64,000 bases of DNA from Tragulus kanchil (GCA_022376925.1 JAIOJX010000026.1:203398400-203462399), one strand, 5' to 3'. Positions 25,229-37,578 are shown, numbered from the stretch's first letter. Numbers and translations: made by a program. The notes: a model not told the origin generated them from the sequence alone.

Positions 25229-25383
25229 CTGCTGCTTTATTCTACTTCAAGGCACTACTTCCCTTGACACAGTATATATTACTGTATTGTTTAATTGTCT
25301 TTCCCTCTAGCATGTATGCTCATGAGAGCAGGGGGGTTTGTTCATGGCTGTAGCTCTAGTGCCTTGAACTGTTTCTGGCACAG

Positions 25384-25674
25384 AAATGAAGTTGCTCAGT
25401 CGTGTCCCACTCTTTGCGACCCATGGATGAGCCATAGAATTCTCCAGGCAAGAAGACCGGAGTCAGCAGCCTTTCTCTTCTCCAGGGTATCTTCCCAACC
25501 CAGGGACCAAACCCAGGTCTTCTGCATTGCAGGCATCTTTACCGTCTAAGCCTGACCAGAGAAGCCCTAGAATACTGGAGTAGGTAGCCTATCCCTTCTC
25601 CAGAGGATCTTCCTGACTCAGGAATTAAACCGGGGTCTCCTGCATTGCAGCCAGAGTCTTCACTGGCTGAGCTA
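25384..25674 (-). mobile_element. Bov-tA SINE with duplicated tRNA-related module, inserted in L2
   Basis: Minus strand. Two successive units are visible, each with a CTCCAGGG/AGGATCTTCC and GCATTGCAG stretch. L2 sequence resumes at its right edge. Confidence 0.83.
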
Positions 25675-25943
25675 CATAAATGTTTAATTAATAGCTATTG
25701 ACTGTATGAACAGATTTTTCAGTAATTTCAACAGACTGACCTAATTACTCCTAGTTATCTAGGCTTGGTCATCCACCTTAATATCATTAGCTTTCTGTGA
25801 CAGAATTTTATTGTTTTTTAGAATCAACTCCCTGATAATTTAAAAATACAGTTCAAATATAAAGAATTTTACAGTCTGATTGACAGAATCACCAGTATTT
25901 CTCATCTTTAAATTTGAAGAATAAATTAATAATTACTTAATGA

Positions 25944-26152
25944 GGGCTTCCTTGGTGGCTCAAATAGAGAATCCACCTGTAAAGTAGGATGACTCAGGTT
26001 CAATCCTTGGGTCAGGAAGATTCCCTTGAGAGAAGAGAATGGCTCTCCACTCCAGTATTCTTCCCTAGAGAATTTCATGGACAGAGAAGCCTGGTGGGCT
26101 ACAGTCCATGGGTCACAAAGAGTTGGATACGACTAAGTGACTAACACTTTCC
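25944..26152 (+). mobile_element. Bov-tA SINE
   Basis: GGGCTTCCTTGGTGGCTCA head through AAGAGTTGGATACGACTAAG; typical of the family. Confidence 0.87.
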
Positions 26153-26268
26153 ACACTTAGCATGTGTCAAGTACTGTGCTCTCTATATTTTTAGTAACAG
26201 TTTTACCTGAAATTAAACATGTTCTTGTTTCTTTACAGAATTCAAATTTTTTCCTTAAGCTAAGATAC

Positions 26269-26392
26269 TCCATAGTTGGACAAATCCGCCCAGCCGCTCC
26301 ATGGCATGTGGGATCTTCTCAGGCCAGGGACCGAACCAGCACCCTTGCACTGCAAGGCAGCGTCCCCACCTACTGGACCACCAGGAAGCCCA
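26269..26392 (-). mobile_element. CHR-type SINE fragment, stutter copy
   Basis: Only the head-proximal half is present because the stutter join at 26269 cuts it. Confidence 0.8.
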
Positions 26393-26546
26393 CTGCTGCT
26401 TTATTCTACTTCAAGGCACTACTTCCCTTGACACAGTATATATTACTGTATTGTTTAATTGTCTTTCCTCTAGCATGTATGCTCATGAGAGCAGGGGGGT
26501 TTGTTCATGGCTGTAGCTCTAGTGCCTTGAACTGTTTCTGGCACAG

Positions 26547-26837
26547 AAATGAAGTTGCTCAGTCGTGTCCCACTCTTTGCGACCCATGGATGAGCCATAG
26601 AATTCTCCAGGCAAGAAGACCGGAGTCAGCAGCCTTTCTCTTCTCCAGGGTATCTTCCCAACCCAGGGACCAAACCCAGGTCTTCTGCATTGCAGGCATC
26701 TTTACCGTCTAAGCCTGACCAGAGAAGCCCTAGAATACTGGAGTAGGTAGCCTATCCCTTCTCCAGAGGATCTTCCTGACTCAGGAATTAAACCGGGGTC
26801 TCCTGCATTGCAGCCAGAGTCTTCACTGGCTGAGCTA
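26547..26837 (-). mobile_element. Bov-tA SINE, stutter copy
   Basis: Second copy of 25384-25674, offset 1163. Confidence 0.82.
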
Positions 26838-27106
26838 CATAAATGTTTAATTAATAGCTATTGACTGTATGAACAGATTTTTCAGTAATTTCAACAGACT
26901 GACCTAATTACTCCTAGTTATCTAGGCTTGGTCATCCACCTTAATATCATTAGCTTTCTGTGACAGAATTTTATTGTTTTTTAGAATCAACTCCCTGATA
27001 ATTTAAAAATACAGTTCAAATATAAAGAATTTTACAGTCTGATTGACAGAATCACCAGTATTTCTCATCTTTAAATTTGAAGAATAAATTAATAATTACT
27101 TAATGA

Positions 27107-27315
27107 GGGCTTCCTTGGTGGCTCAAATAGAGAATCCACCTGTAAAGTAGGATGACTCAGGTTCAATCCTTGGGTCAGGAAGATTCCCTTGAGAGAAGAG
27201 AATGGCTCTCCACTCCAGTATTCTTCCCTAGAGAATTTCATGGACAGAGAAGCCTGGTGGGCTACAGTCCATGGGTCACAAAGAGTTGGATACGACTAAG
27301 TGACTAACACTTTCC
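27107..27315 (+). mobile_element. Bov-tA SINE, stutter copy
   Basis: Second copy of 25944-26152. Confidence 0.85.
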
Positions 27316-27427
27316 ACACTTAGCATGTGTCAAGTACTGTGCTCTCTATATTTTTAGTAACAGTTTTACCTGAAATTAAACATGTTCTTGTTTCTTTACA
27401 GAATTCAAATTTTTCCTTAAGCTCAAG

Positions 27428-27795
27428 TATCCTAGTATGGTCAGGCTGCTATAACAAAATACCACAGACTAGCTAGTCTATACACTATGGAAATTCATCG
27501 CTCACAAGCTGGATGTTAGAAAGTCCAAGATAAAGGAAGCAATGGGGTTGACTTCTCTGGTGAGGGCCCACTTCCTGGTTCATCTTTTGTGCTTTCCCAC
27601 TGTGTCCTCCTGTGGTGGAAGGGGCAAAGGAACTCTCTGGACCCTCTTATAAGTAACTAATTCTATCCTCGAGGGCTCTACCTATATGATCTAAGCATCT
27701 CTCAAAGGCACATCTCCTAACACTATCATCTTTGGGGGTTACGATTTCAACATATGAGTTTTGAGGAGACACACATATTCAGACCAGAGCATCAA
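27428..27795 (-). mobile_element. MLT1-type LTR (ERVL-MaLR), solitary
   Basis: Read on the minus strand it follows MLT1 order: CATATGTTGAAATCG, a GGTCCAGAGAGTTCC-like stretch, GGAAGTGGGCCCTCACC, and near the end GTATTTTGTTATAGCAGCC. It is an ancient, decayed solitary LTR with no viral genes beside it. Confidence 0.75.
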
Positions 27796-28243
27796 ACAAT
27801 GAAGCTGAAAGTAAAACTGTTCTAATTTCAGACCCCAAACAAATATTTTTTCAAGTCTCAGTGAAGTATAACATTTAAAATCTTTCCTAAACACACATAT
27901 ACATAAAATAAACATTATATTATTTTCCTAATATTTCTAAGTTTAATAACTCTGTGATGCTAAATACAAAAATTAAAATAACCAGTTTTTCTTTTTCTGC
28001 CTTTAAAATGATGAGAACTCAAGAGAGCTTGACAAGTTGACTAAACTCAAACAACTGGTCATTGGAACAGCCTTTGACAGAACCTAATCACGATTCATGG
28101 ACTAGACTCTGAAACATTAATTGATGGTTGCACAGTACCACTCCTCTTACTATTTTCCCCCTCCAGCTGCTATAGAATCTTCAAATGAGGTTCAATGCTT
28201 TGTATGTTCTTTGTCACCTCACAGTAATCCTCTATCCAATCAG
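27796..28243. other. intron, no recognised feature
   Basis: AT-rich; copied at 28898-29345. Nothing recognised. Confidence 0.5.
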
Positions 28244-28417
28244 TAAAGTAGGATGACTCAGGTTCAATCCTTGGGTCAGGAAGATTCCCTTGAGAGAAGA
28301 GAATGGCTCTCCACTCCAGTATTCTTCCCTAGAGAATTTCATGGACAGAGAAGCCTGGTGGGCTACAGTCCATGGGTCACAAAGAGTTGGATACGACTAA
28401 GTGACTAACACTTTCCA
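28244..28417 (+). mobile_element. Bov-tA SINE, 5'-cut third copy
   Basis: Starts at the stutter join inside the tRNA head. Confidence 0.83.
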
Positions 28418-28529
28418 CACTTAGCATGTGTCAAGTACTGTGCTCTCTATATTTTTAGTAACAGTTTTACCTGAAATTAAACATGTTCTTGTTTCTTTAC
28501 AGAATTCAAATTTTTCCTTAAGCTCAAGT

Positions 28530-28897
28530 ATCCTAGTATGGTCAGGCTGCTATAACAAAATACCACAGACTAGCTAGTCTATACACTATGGAAATTCATC
28601 GCTCACAAGCTGGATGTTAGAAAGTCCAAGATAAAGGAAGCAATGGGGTTGACTTCTCTGGTGAGGGCCCACTTCCTGGTTCGTCTTTTGTGCTTTCCCA
28701 CTGTGTCCTCCTGTGGTGGAAGGGGCAAAGGAACTCTCTGGACCCTCTTATAAGTAACTAATTCTATCCTCGAGGGCTCTACCTATATGATCTAAGCATC
28801 TCTCAAAGGCACATCTCCTAACACTATCATCTTTGGGGGTTACGATTTCAACATATGAGTTTTGAGGAGACACACATATTCAGACCAGAGCATCAAA
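28530..28897 (-). mobile_element. MLT1-type LTR, stutter copy
   Basis: Second copy of 27428-27795, offset 1102. Confidence 0.73.
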
Positions 28898-29176
28898 CAA
28901 TGAAGCTGAAAGTAAAACTGTTCTAATTTCAGACCCCAAACAAATATTTTTTCAAGTCTCAGTGAAGTATAACATTTAAAATCTTTCCTAAACACACATA
29001 TACATAAAATAAACATTATATTATTTTCCTAATATTTCTAAGTTTAATAACTCTGTGATGCTAAAAACAAAAATTAAAATAACCAGTTTTTCTTTTTCTG
29101 CCTTTAAAATGATGAGAACTCAAGAGAGCTTGACAAGTTGACTAAACTCAAACAACTGGTCATTGGAACAGCCTTT

Positions 29177-31283
29177 GACAGAACCTAATCACGATTCATG
29201 GACTAGACTCTGAAACATTAATTGATGGTTGCACAGTACCACTCCTCTTACTATTTTCCCCCTCCAGCTGCTATAGAATCTTCAAATGAGGTTCAATGCT
29301 TTGTATGTTCTTTGTCACCTCACAGTAATCCTCTATCCAATCAGTTTCCAGAGTCTACCCAGACTTACCTCCTCCTAATTCCTAATCTGATGGGTTTTTT
29401 GCCTTTTTTTTCAGCTCTTAGTTTGGCCCTTCTTTGGCATTTCATGTTGATAATGCCTTCTCCTCAAAATTTCTTCCTCTTAGGCTTATCAAATACTTCT
29501 ATGGCAGAAAGTGAAGAGATATTAAATAGACTCTTGATGAAGGTAAAGGAGAGTGAAAGAACCAGCCTAAAACTAAATATTGAAACAACTAAGACCATGC
29601 CATCTGGCTCCATTACTTCATGGCAAATAGAACTGAAAACAGTGGAAGCAGTGACAGATTTCCTCTTCTTGGGCTCTAAAATCACTATGGATGGTGACTG
29701 CAGCCATGAAGTCAGAAGATTACTTCTTGGCAGGAAAGCGATGACAAACCTGGACAGTGTGTTGAAAAGCAGAGACATCACTTTGCCAACAAAGGTCCAC
29801 ACAGTCAAGGCTACAGTGTTCCCAGTGGTCATATCCAATTGTGAGAGCTGGAGTGTAAAGAAGACAGTGTAACAAAGAATTGATGCCTTCAAGCTGTGGT
29901 GCTGGAGAAGACTCTGGAAAGCCCCTTGTACAGCAAGGAGATCAAACCAGTCAACTTTAAGTGAACTTAACCCTGTATACTCATTGGAAGGACTGATGTT
30001 GAAGCTGAAGCCCCAATGTTTTGGTCACCTGATGAGGACAGCCAACTCATGGGAAAAGTCCCTGATGCTGGGAACGACTGAGGGTAGAAGGAGAAGAGTG
30101 TGTCAGAGGATGAGATGTCTAGACTGCATCATGATACAATGAACATGAACTTGGCAAACTTCAGGAGCTGGTAAGGGACAAGGAGGCCTGGTGTCTGTAG
30201 TCCATGGGGTTTCAAAGAGTCAGAAATGACCGGGTGACAGAACCTAATCACGATTCATGGACTAGACTCTGAAACATTAATTGATGGTTGCACAGTACCA
30301 CTCCTCTTACTATTTTCCCTCCAGCTGCTATAGAATCTTCAAATGAGGTTCAATGCTTTGTATGTTCTTTGTCACCTCACAGTAATCCTCTATCCAATCA
30401 GTTTCCAGAGTCTACCCAGACTTACCTCCTCCTAATTCCTAATCTGATGGGTTTTTTGCCTTTTTTTTCAGCTCTTAGTTTGGCCCTTCTTTGGCATTTC
30501 ATGTTGATAATGCCTTCTCCTCAAAATTTCTTCCTCTTAGGCTTATCAAATACTTCTATGGCAGAAAGTGAAGAGATATTAAATAGACTCTTGATGAAGG
30601 TAAAGGAGAGTGAAAGAACCAGCCTAAAACTAAATATTGAAACAACTAAGACCATGCCATCTGGCTCCATTACTTCATGGCAAATAGAACTGAAAACAGT
30701 GGAAGCAGTGACAGATTTCCTCTTCTTGGGCTCTAAAATCACTATGGATGGTGACTGCAGCCATGAAGTCAGAAGATTACTTCTTGGCAGGAAAGCGATG
30801 ACAAACCTGGACAGTGTGTTGAAAAGCAGAGACATCACTTTGCCAACAAAGGTCCACACAGTCAAGGCTACAGTGTTCCCAGTGGTCATATCCAATTGTG
30901 AGAGCTGGAGTGTAAAGAAGACAGTGTAACAAAGAATTGATGCCTTCAAGCTGTGGTGCTGGAGAAGACTCTGGAAAGCCCCTTGTACAGCAAGGAGATC
31001 AAACCAGTCAACTTTAAGTGAACTTAACCCTGTATACTCATTGGAAGGACTGATGTTGAAGCTGAAGCCCCAATGTTTTGGTCACCTGATGAGGACAGCC
31101 AACTCATGGGAAAAGTCCCTGATGCTGGGAACGACTGAGGGTAGAAGGAGAAGAGTGTGTCAGAGGATGAGATGTCTAGACTGCATCATGATACAATGAA
31201 CATGAACTTGGCAAACTTCAGGAGCTGGTAAGGGACAAGGAGGCCTGGTGTCTGTAGTCCATGGGGTTTCAAAGAGTCAGAAA
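29177..31283. repeat. stutter pair 14: 29177-30235 repeated at 30236-31283
   Basis: The offset is 1059, falling to 1057 after loss of two C residues. The join shares TGACAGAAC (9 bases), the longest microhomology I noticed. It contains the whole truncated BovB. Confidence 0.95.
29484..30236 (+). mobile_element. BovB LINE, 5'-truncated 3' end
   Basis: The frame to 29872 encodes the C-terminal part of the BovB (RTE clade) ORF, with the motifs FLFLGSKITMDGDCSHEVRR, GRKAMTNLDSVLKSRDITLP and NCESWSVKK. A stop follows, then the decayed remainder and the Bov-A-like 3' end. The polymerase core is absent, so the copy is inactive. The open frame that starts upstream at 29222 is an accidental extension. 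Confidence 0.9.
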
Positions 31284-31293
31284 TGACCGGGTG
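30541..31293 (+). mobile_element. BovB LINE 3' end, stutter copy
   Basis: Same truncated element at offset 1057, with the same frame and stop. Confidence 0.88.
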
Positions 31294-31499
31294 ACAGAAC
31301 AACAATGATACTTCTGTAGTGATCCTGCTGCCTGGTTATGGGTTCACCACTTTATATTCATTTCCTTTTGCCCAAAAGAATCTTAATTTTTGTTCAAGTA
31401 TTCATTTTCCATCAACATAAGTCAGCATATCAGGGAAAGCTAAATCTACCCTCAGTTCCAGGTGATGGCAGACTAACCCTACTTCCCAGTTAATGACTG

Positions 31500-31940
31500 T
31501 TTCAGGAATCGTAAGGTAATCACATCTGTACCAATGGAAGACAAGAATATTTTGCTGGACACTCATGGGTTCCACAGAGTGGAAGTTCCCTTTTCACACT
31601 TCTGGATGATCTGCCAGACCCAAACTGTGTCTTCAACTGGATGTGAATGAGGGAGAGTGAGGTGTTGATTTCTACCCCACCTCTGACCCTGGCACCCATC
31701 ATTTTAACCCCAGGGGAAATACAGACTGAGGTCAAACCCAAAATTATGGAGGGCAGAGCAAAAGAAGGCAAAGGAAAGTGATTTCTCCATGAAGTTATTG
31801 AGTGGCTGGATCAACAAATGTGAGGTCATTCTACTTCTGGAATTCCAGTTATATGAACCAATAAATTACCTTATTGTTTAAAGCTTGGTGAGTCAGATTC
31901 TCTATTACCTTTACTGGAAACCATCTTAACTGATACAACT
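31500..31940 (+). mobile_element. possible MLT1-like LTR
   Basis: Ends with AATAAATTACCTTATTGTTT, GTGAGTCAGATTCTCTATTAC and TTAACTGATACAAC, resembling the 3' end of MLT1 LTRs. The 5' part is too diverged to confirm. Confidence 0.45.
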
Positions 31941-32149
31941 ACTCTTTCCTGGTTTCTTGACGTCACATCTGGCCATCAATGTTCAGATTGCTTTGTGGGT
32001 CATTCTTGGTCCTCTTAACCTACTGATGTCCATGATCCATGTCCATGTAGTCTCAGCCCTCATTTCATGTCACTCAGGTAAACACCCTTCTGGGGATTTT
32101 CCACATAGCTTTATGTCTTTAACAACTATTTTTTTGTTAATCAATTCAA

Positions 32150-33010
32150 AATCACTCCCTCCACAGCCCTCTATCTCTTCTAGATACTGGGTTTTATCTA
32201 AAATGCTATACTGGTCACCTCCACCAAGATATCTCACAAGACTCTTCTAACCTTCTGTGTCAACAGCTAAACTCATCACCATCCCTTTCACACTTACTCA
32301 TGTTCTTATCTCTAATTGTACTATTAAATTGGTCGCTCAAATCACAACCCTAGGAGATAGCCTAGATTGCCTTGTGGCTCATCAGTAAAGAATCTGCCTG
32401 CAGTGCAGGGGATGCAGGAGACACAGGTTTGATCCCTGGGTCAGGAAGATCACCTGGAGGAAGGCATGGCAACCTATTCCAGTATTCTTGCCTGGAGAAT
32501 CTCATGGACAGAGGAGCCTGACAGTCTACAGTCCATAGGTGGGGACACAAAGAGTCAGACATGACTGAAGTGACTGAGCACACATAGAGGCGATATCCTC
32601 CAGCCGGCTGTCTTTACTAAGTTCACCAAATATTTTCAGTGTTTCTGCCTAAATAGATTCCAAAATACTCACTACTTTTCAGCCTCATCAGTATTTAAAT
32701 TAGGTCTTCACAATTCTTTACTTCATCTTTGCTGCAGGCATATGAACCATATAAAATCTTAGCAGTTTACTCATTCTTAAGTGCACACCAAGTAGTAGGG
32801 GCTCTGACCATAACTTGGTGAATGAACAAATTGCTTCCTGGTATCTCTATCTTTTCTCCAAATCACCCTCCAGACAATCATCAGAATTATTTTTGTCAAA
32901 TACAATTATAACCATGTCACTTCTGTTCTTAAATTCCTATCCTCCTCTAGCCCTGAGGAAAAAAATAAGGTTCTCCAGTGGTTTAAGTTCAAATATATAA
33001 CACCTATCAG
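32150..33010 (+). mobile_element. L2 LINE fragment with nested Bov-tA
   Basis: AACAGCTAAACTCATCACC is upstream of the Bov-tA; CAATTATAACCATGTCACTT and CAGTGGTTTAAGTTC lie downstream. The order matches mammalian L2 in the plus sense, diverged. Confidence 0.55.
32366..32588 (+). mobile_element. Bov-tA SINE inside L2-like sequence
   Basis: Single-copy region. tRNA head with GGTTTGATCCCTGGGTCAGG, then a Bov-A unit to AGTGACTGAGCACACA. Confidence 0.87.
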
Positions 33011-33096
33011 ACTCTGGGTTAAGAATTTTGCAAGAGTGAGCTATGATTTTCTTCTTTCAACAACTGCATACATTTAGGAAAGAGTTGGTAAATGAC

Positions 33097-33293
33097 CTTA
33101 GCCACAGTAAGAAGCTTTCTGCAATGTGGAAGGCTGGGGTTCAATCCCTGGGTTGGAAAGACCCCCTGGAGGAGGGCATGGCAACCCACTCCAGTACTCT
33201 TGCCTGGAGAATCCCCATGGACAGAGGAGCCTGGTTGGCTACAGTCCATGCGGTTGCAAAGTTGGCCATGACTGAGCAATTGAGCACAAAGCA
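33097..33293 (+). mobile_element. Bov-tA SINE, 5'-degraded
   Basis: The head is diverged; the Bov-A part (GCATGGCAACCCACTCCAG onward) is clear. Confidence 0.82.
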
Positions 33294-33714
33294 CGTGATG
33301 AAACACAGGTATCATCATTCTATCCTGAATCTGAGAACCTATAGTTCTTTCCTGTGAGCTGGAATATATTCATCATTTTTTATGTTCTGTCTGTCTAGAC
33401 CTATACTGGAATGACCTTGATAATTCATTTTCATCTTATATTAATGTATAAGAATTCCAGAAAACATATGATTGACTAATTCACACTGCCAGGCACAGAA
33501 ATTATTTTCAGAAACTGCTCTACAATTCAGAATTTACACACTCCATTTTAGATAATTACAGTGATTTGCTGGTCTTGTGGTTCCACCTAAGACATTACCT
33601 CTAATGTGTCACATTCTTTAAAATTCAGAGATCACTCAAATTTGTTCATATTTCCTTCTAAGTTTTCTTCTGAAAGAAGAAAGGATTGTTTGAATCCCCA
33701 CCATGTACTGGACA

Positions 33715-33850
33715 ATTTCATACCTTTATTTAATTATTTGACAACTATTTGGATGCTCAAGTGTCCTTGATTTTCCTTTATAAACAAAACAAATTTCCTG
33801 CTTTCATGGAGCTTACATTCTAAAGTGAGGGAGGGGAGAAGGAAATGCAT
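33715..33850 (-). mobile_element. L2 LINE fragment
   Basis: Contains CATGGAGCTTACATTCTAAA, the reverse complement of the conserved L2 3' end. Confidence 0.5.
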
Positions 33851-34529
33851 AGCCTTATATTGTAACTATCATTCACTGTGAAATATTGCAATAGGTAGGT
33901 TATTTCATCTATTTATCGGATTGTCTATGATGCAGTTAGATTCTGAGTGCTATAGATCAGAAATACCAAAGGTGTCTATGGGAGATATGGCTCAGCTACA
34001 AAGGTAAAACTCTAACAAAACAAATTATGAGCGGAATTCAGATACATGGAGGTGAGAATACAGGGTATTCTGGCGAGAAGATAGACTTGAACCTTGGAAA
34101 ACAACTCGAATGAACACAGCTTGGCATGGAGAAAGGGAAAGAATGGGTCAACTAAAAATAAGAATATGTGTTGGGAGAAGAGAAACAGTTCAATTACTAG
34201 CATAACTAGAGCTTCTGAAAGTCAGGCAGTGGGATCAGATGGGGGGAGGGTACTATAAATAAAGCACTCATTGTATGAACTTAGTCTAGCTAATCTGCAT
34301 TAGTATGGTTTAGAGAAAAGGGAGAAGTTATTGACACAAGCTCCTTTGGATGCTGATGCAACACTTCAGGAACTTAAATGGTCTTTGACTAAGGTGGAAG
34401 CAGGATTGAAAACAACTGAAAGGTATTAAACATTTTTGGCTGGAAAATTACAACTTGATGATCAGACATTTAAGTCAGACGTTCATTTATTCACATGCAC
34501 TGAGTACCACAATTAGAGTTACTCATCTT
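33851..34529. other. intron, no recognised feature
   Basis: Single-copy AT-rich sequence. No gene or clear repeat. Confidence 0.5.
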
Positions 34530-35748
34530 TTTTGAGCAGCCAACGTATTTATTGAACACTTGCTAGGTAACTGCCATCATTAGATTCAAAAGAAAAAAGT
34601 CATGGTCTCCACACTCTGTAACTGTGCTCATAATCCAGTAAGGAAAATGGAACAACAGCACAACATAAGGGCAGTGTTATGGATATTGACCACAGAGGGG
34701 AGAGGGTTAACTTTGCTGGGTTTTATGTAAATGAAAGTGCATGTGTGTGCAGAGCTAAAGGAAAGCTTCAAGACTGAGTTCTGAGAGACTTTCCCTGGTC
34801 AGAGCTGCTGAGGGAATTCAGAAAATGGGAAGACAGTTTTACCCAAAGGCATGGAGATGGGAAATGATTTAGTATGCTAGATACCTGGAATATAAATATA
34901 GGTTTATATCTCTGCATCCTAGAGATTATGTAGCAGGTTAGAAGGATACAGAAGTCTATGGAGAAGACAGAGTTGAAAACTGATGCCTTTGAATTGTGGT
35001 GTTGGAGAAGGCTCTTGAGAGTCCCTTGAACTGTAAGGAGATCAAGCCAGTCAATCCCAGGAGAAATCAACCCTGAATATTCATTGGAAGGACTGATGCT
35101 AAAGATGAAGCTCCAATACTCTGGCCACCTGATGCGAAGAGACGACTCATTGGAAAAGACCCTGATGCTGGGAAAAAAAGAAGGCAAAAGCAGAAAGGGA
35201 TGACAGAAGACAGAAGATGGTTGGATGGCATCACTGAGTCAATGGACATGAGTTTGAGCAAGCTCTCGGAGATGGTGAAGGACAGGAAAGTCTGGCATGG
35301 TGCAGTCCGTGGGGTCACAAAGAGTTGGACATGACTGAGTGACTGAACTGAGTTGTATCCTGCTGGCAGGGAGGAGCAAATGGACACCAGGGAGCAGCAG
35401 TGCAGTAATTCTAAAATCACACTTTAGAAAAATATGTGAAGAGCACCTGGAGATTAAATTACAGAAGGGAAAACTGGAATAGTGGGCGAGGGGGCAAGAT
35501 GAGACGCTACTGCTCTGCTAAAGCAGGAGCTGGAAAAAGAATGAACTAAGGCATGACAGGGGCAATGCAAAGACGGTCACACCAGATGCTGGGCTACCAG
35601 AACTTGGAAACTAAGTGGATGTGAAGAGACAGAAATTTCAGAGATGATTTAGATTTTGGGAAGAGGGATGGAACAAAACAGGAACAAACTGGAGACTGTT
35701 TTCAGTAAAAGGCGCTGATGTGTCGCCTTGAAGGAAAGATTTGCAAGT
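34530..35748 (-). mobile_element. L2 LINE with nested Bov-A2
   Basis: TATTTATTGAACACTTGCTAG and CTCATAATCCAGTAAGG match the reversed L2 3' end. G/A-rich antisense L2 sequence continues on both sides of the Bov-A2 (34976-35355). The downstream half also reappears at 35793-36957 and part of it at 37672. Confidence 0.6.
34976..35355 (+). mobile_element. Bov-A2 element
   Basis: Derived from the BovB 3' end: GATGCCTTTGAATTGTGGTG through GACATGACTGAGTGACTGAA. Inserted in L2-like sequence. Confidence 0.88.
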
Positions 35749-36184
35749 AAGCAGTGGCCCTTGAGGAAAACCTGATTTCCAGAACTTGGTTACATTCAAA
35801 AGAAAAAGTCATGGTCTCCACACTCTGTAACTGTGCTCATAATCCAGTAAGGAAAATGGAACAACAGCACAACATAAGGGCAGTGTTATGGATATTGACC
35901 ACAGAGGGGAGAGGGTTAACTTTGCTGGGTTTTATGTAAATGAAAGTGCATGTGTGTGCAGAGCTAAAGGAAAGCTTCAAGACTGAGTTCTGAGAGACTT
36001 TCCCTGGTCAGAGCTGCTGAGGGAATTCAGAAAATGGGAAGACAGTTTTACCCAAAGGCATGGAGATGGGAAATGATTTAGTATGCTAGATACCTGGAAT
36101 ATAAATATAGGTTTATATCTCTGCATCCTAGAGATTATGTAGCAGGTTAGAAGGATACAGAAGTCTATGGAGAAGACAGAGTTG

Positions 36185-36564
36185 AAAACTGATGCCTTTG
36201 AATTGTGGTGTTGGAGAAGGCTCTTGAGAGTCCCTTGAACTGTAAGGAGATCAAGCCAGTCAATCCCAGGAGAAATCAACCCTGAATATTCATTGGAAGG
36301 ACTGATGCTAAAGATGAAGCTCCAATACTCTGGCCACCTGATGCGAAGAGACGACTCATTGGAAAAGACCCTGATGCTGGGAAAAATAGAAGGCAAAAGC
36401 AGAAAGGGATGACAGAAGACAGAAGATGGTTGGATGGCATCACTGAGTCAATGGACATGAGTTTGAGCAAGCTCTCGGAGATGGTGAAGGACAGGAAAGT
36501 CTGGCATGGTGCAGTCCGTGGGGTCACAAAGAGTTGGACATGACTGAGTGACTGAACTGAGTTG
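36185..36564 (+). mobile_element. Bov-A2 element, stutter copy
   Basis: Same element at offset 1209; GGGAAAAATAG replaces GGGAAAAAAAG. Confidence 0.87.
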
Positions 36565-37224
36565 TATCCTGCTGGCAGGGAGGAGCAAATGGACACCAGG
36601 GAGCAGCAGTGCAGTAATTCTAAAATCACACTTTAGAAAAATATGTGAAGAGCACCTGGAGATTAAATTACAGAAGGGAAAACTGGAATAGTGGGCGAGG
36701 GGGCAAGATGAGACGCTACTGCTCTGCTAAAGCAGGAGCTGGAAAAAGAATGAACTAAGGCATGACAGGGGCAATGCAAAGACGGTCACACCAGATGCTG
36801 GGCTACCAGAACTTGGAAACTAAGTGGATGTGAAGAGACAGAAATTTCAGAGATGATTTAGATTTTGGGAAGAGGGATGGAACAAAACAGGAACAAACTG
36901 GAGAGACTGTTTTCAGTAAAAGGGCGCTGATGTGTCGCCTTGAAGGAAAGATTTGCAAGTAAGCAGTGTGGGACCTCCTGATGTCAGAGTATAGGAAAAA
37001 TATCACTGATTTCAGTTCAGTTCAACTGTCCCATGTTTGTTTACTTAGGTTTGCCTGCTTTGTCTTACTCACCAACTTTTAGATTTACAACAGACATTTT
37101 ATTCTTTCAGCACATAATTATGGAACACCTATGCATGCCAGATACCACCCCAGACACTGATTAATAACAGGTATTATTTCATGTTTTGCTAATAAGAACA
37201 TTTATGGATATATATTTCTTCTAA

Positions 37225-37578
37225 AACAGGTGAAGCAATTCAATAACTGGAAACAATACAACTGTTCACCAAGGAAGTGAATGGCCAAATGGTGGTACCA
37301 CCAACCATAGAATATACAATACAAAGGAATGACCCTCTGCTAGATGCTCACAGCGTGGAGGAAAGTGAAAGGAAATAAAAGGAGATCTGTCGTTGTTGGG
37401 AAATGGGGGTAGGGGAAGTTGAAGGGAGGTAGGAACAATTATTAAAAGGCAGGAGTAAACTTTAGGTGATGGATAAGTTGATAAATTGTGGTGATGGCTT
37501 CACATATGTCAGATCATCAAATTGAACACTTAAAAGATATTCATGTTAAATATATCTCAATAAAGTTATTTTTAAGTA
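37225..37578 (+). mobile_element. old L1 3' end
   Basis: AACTGTTCACCAAGGAAGTG, then GATCATCAAATTGAACACTT and TATCTCAATAAAGTTATTTT, typical of older mammalian L1 3' UTRs. Confidence 0.7.

Larger units (their letters stand above)
23162..25370. repeat. stutter pair 11: 23162-24263 repeated at 24265-25370
   Basis: The offset is 1103, becoming 1102. The first copy of the embedded SINE has single-base losses (CACCCTTGC versus CACCCCTTGC, GGAAGCC versus GGGAAGCC) relative to the second. Confidence 0.95.
23430..25720 (+). mobile_element. L2 LINE 3' end with nested SINEs, partly stuttered
   Basis: CTTAAAACCCTCAAATGCC, CTCTGCACTTGCTGTTCAC and TGCTCATGAGAGCAGGG follow the order of the mammalian L2 3' end in the plus sense. 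The CHR-type SINE and a Bov-tA interrupt it; the L2 end (CATAAATGTTTAATTAATAG) follows the Bov-tA. The part from 23430 to 24260 is the first stutter copy. Confidence 0.72.
25103..27421. repeat. stutter pair 12: 25103-26266 repeated at 26269-27421
   Basis: The offset is about 1163-1166, varying with single-base indels. The repeat starts in the middle of a SINE that is also present from 23999, giving a third partial copy. Confidence 0.94.
27142..29345. repeat. stutter pair 13: 27142-28243 repeated at 28244-29345
   Basis: The offset is 1102, with a direct join of no more than two shared bases. It starts inside a Bov-tA SINE and contains the MLT1 LTR. The A/G difference in GTTCATC/GTTCGTC (near 27580/28682) is a transition. 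Confidence 0.95.
34584..36957. repeat. stutter pair 15: 34584-35748 repeated at 35793-36957
   Basis: The offset is 1209. About 44 bases of filler (35749-35792) separate the copies and match neither flank. It contains a Bov-A2 element inside L2-like sequence. Confidence 0.95.

Noticed and set aside
27428..28897. Endogenous retrovirus with genes
   Set aside because: Only a decayed MLT1-type solitary LTR is seen (twice by stutter). No gag, pol or env-like frames are adjacent.
29222..30929. Two long open frames (216 and 213 codons) as a duplicated gene
   Set aside because: The C-terminal part is the BovB LINE protein, and the two copies are stutter pair 14. The N-terminal part is unrelated intron read-through.
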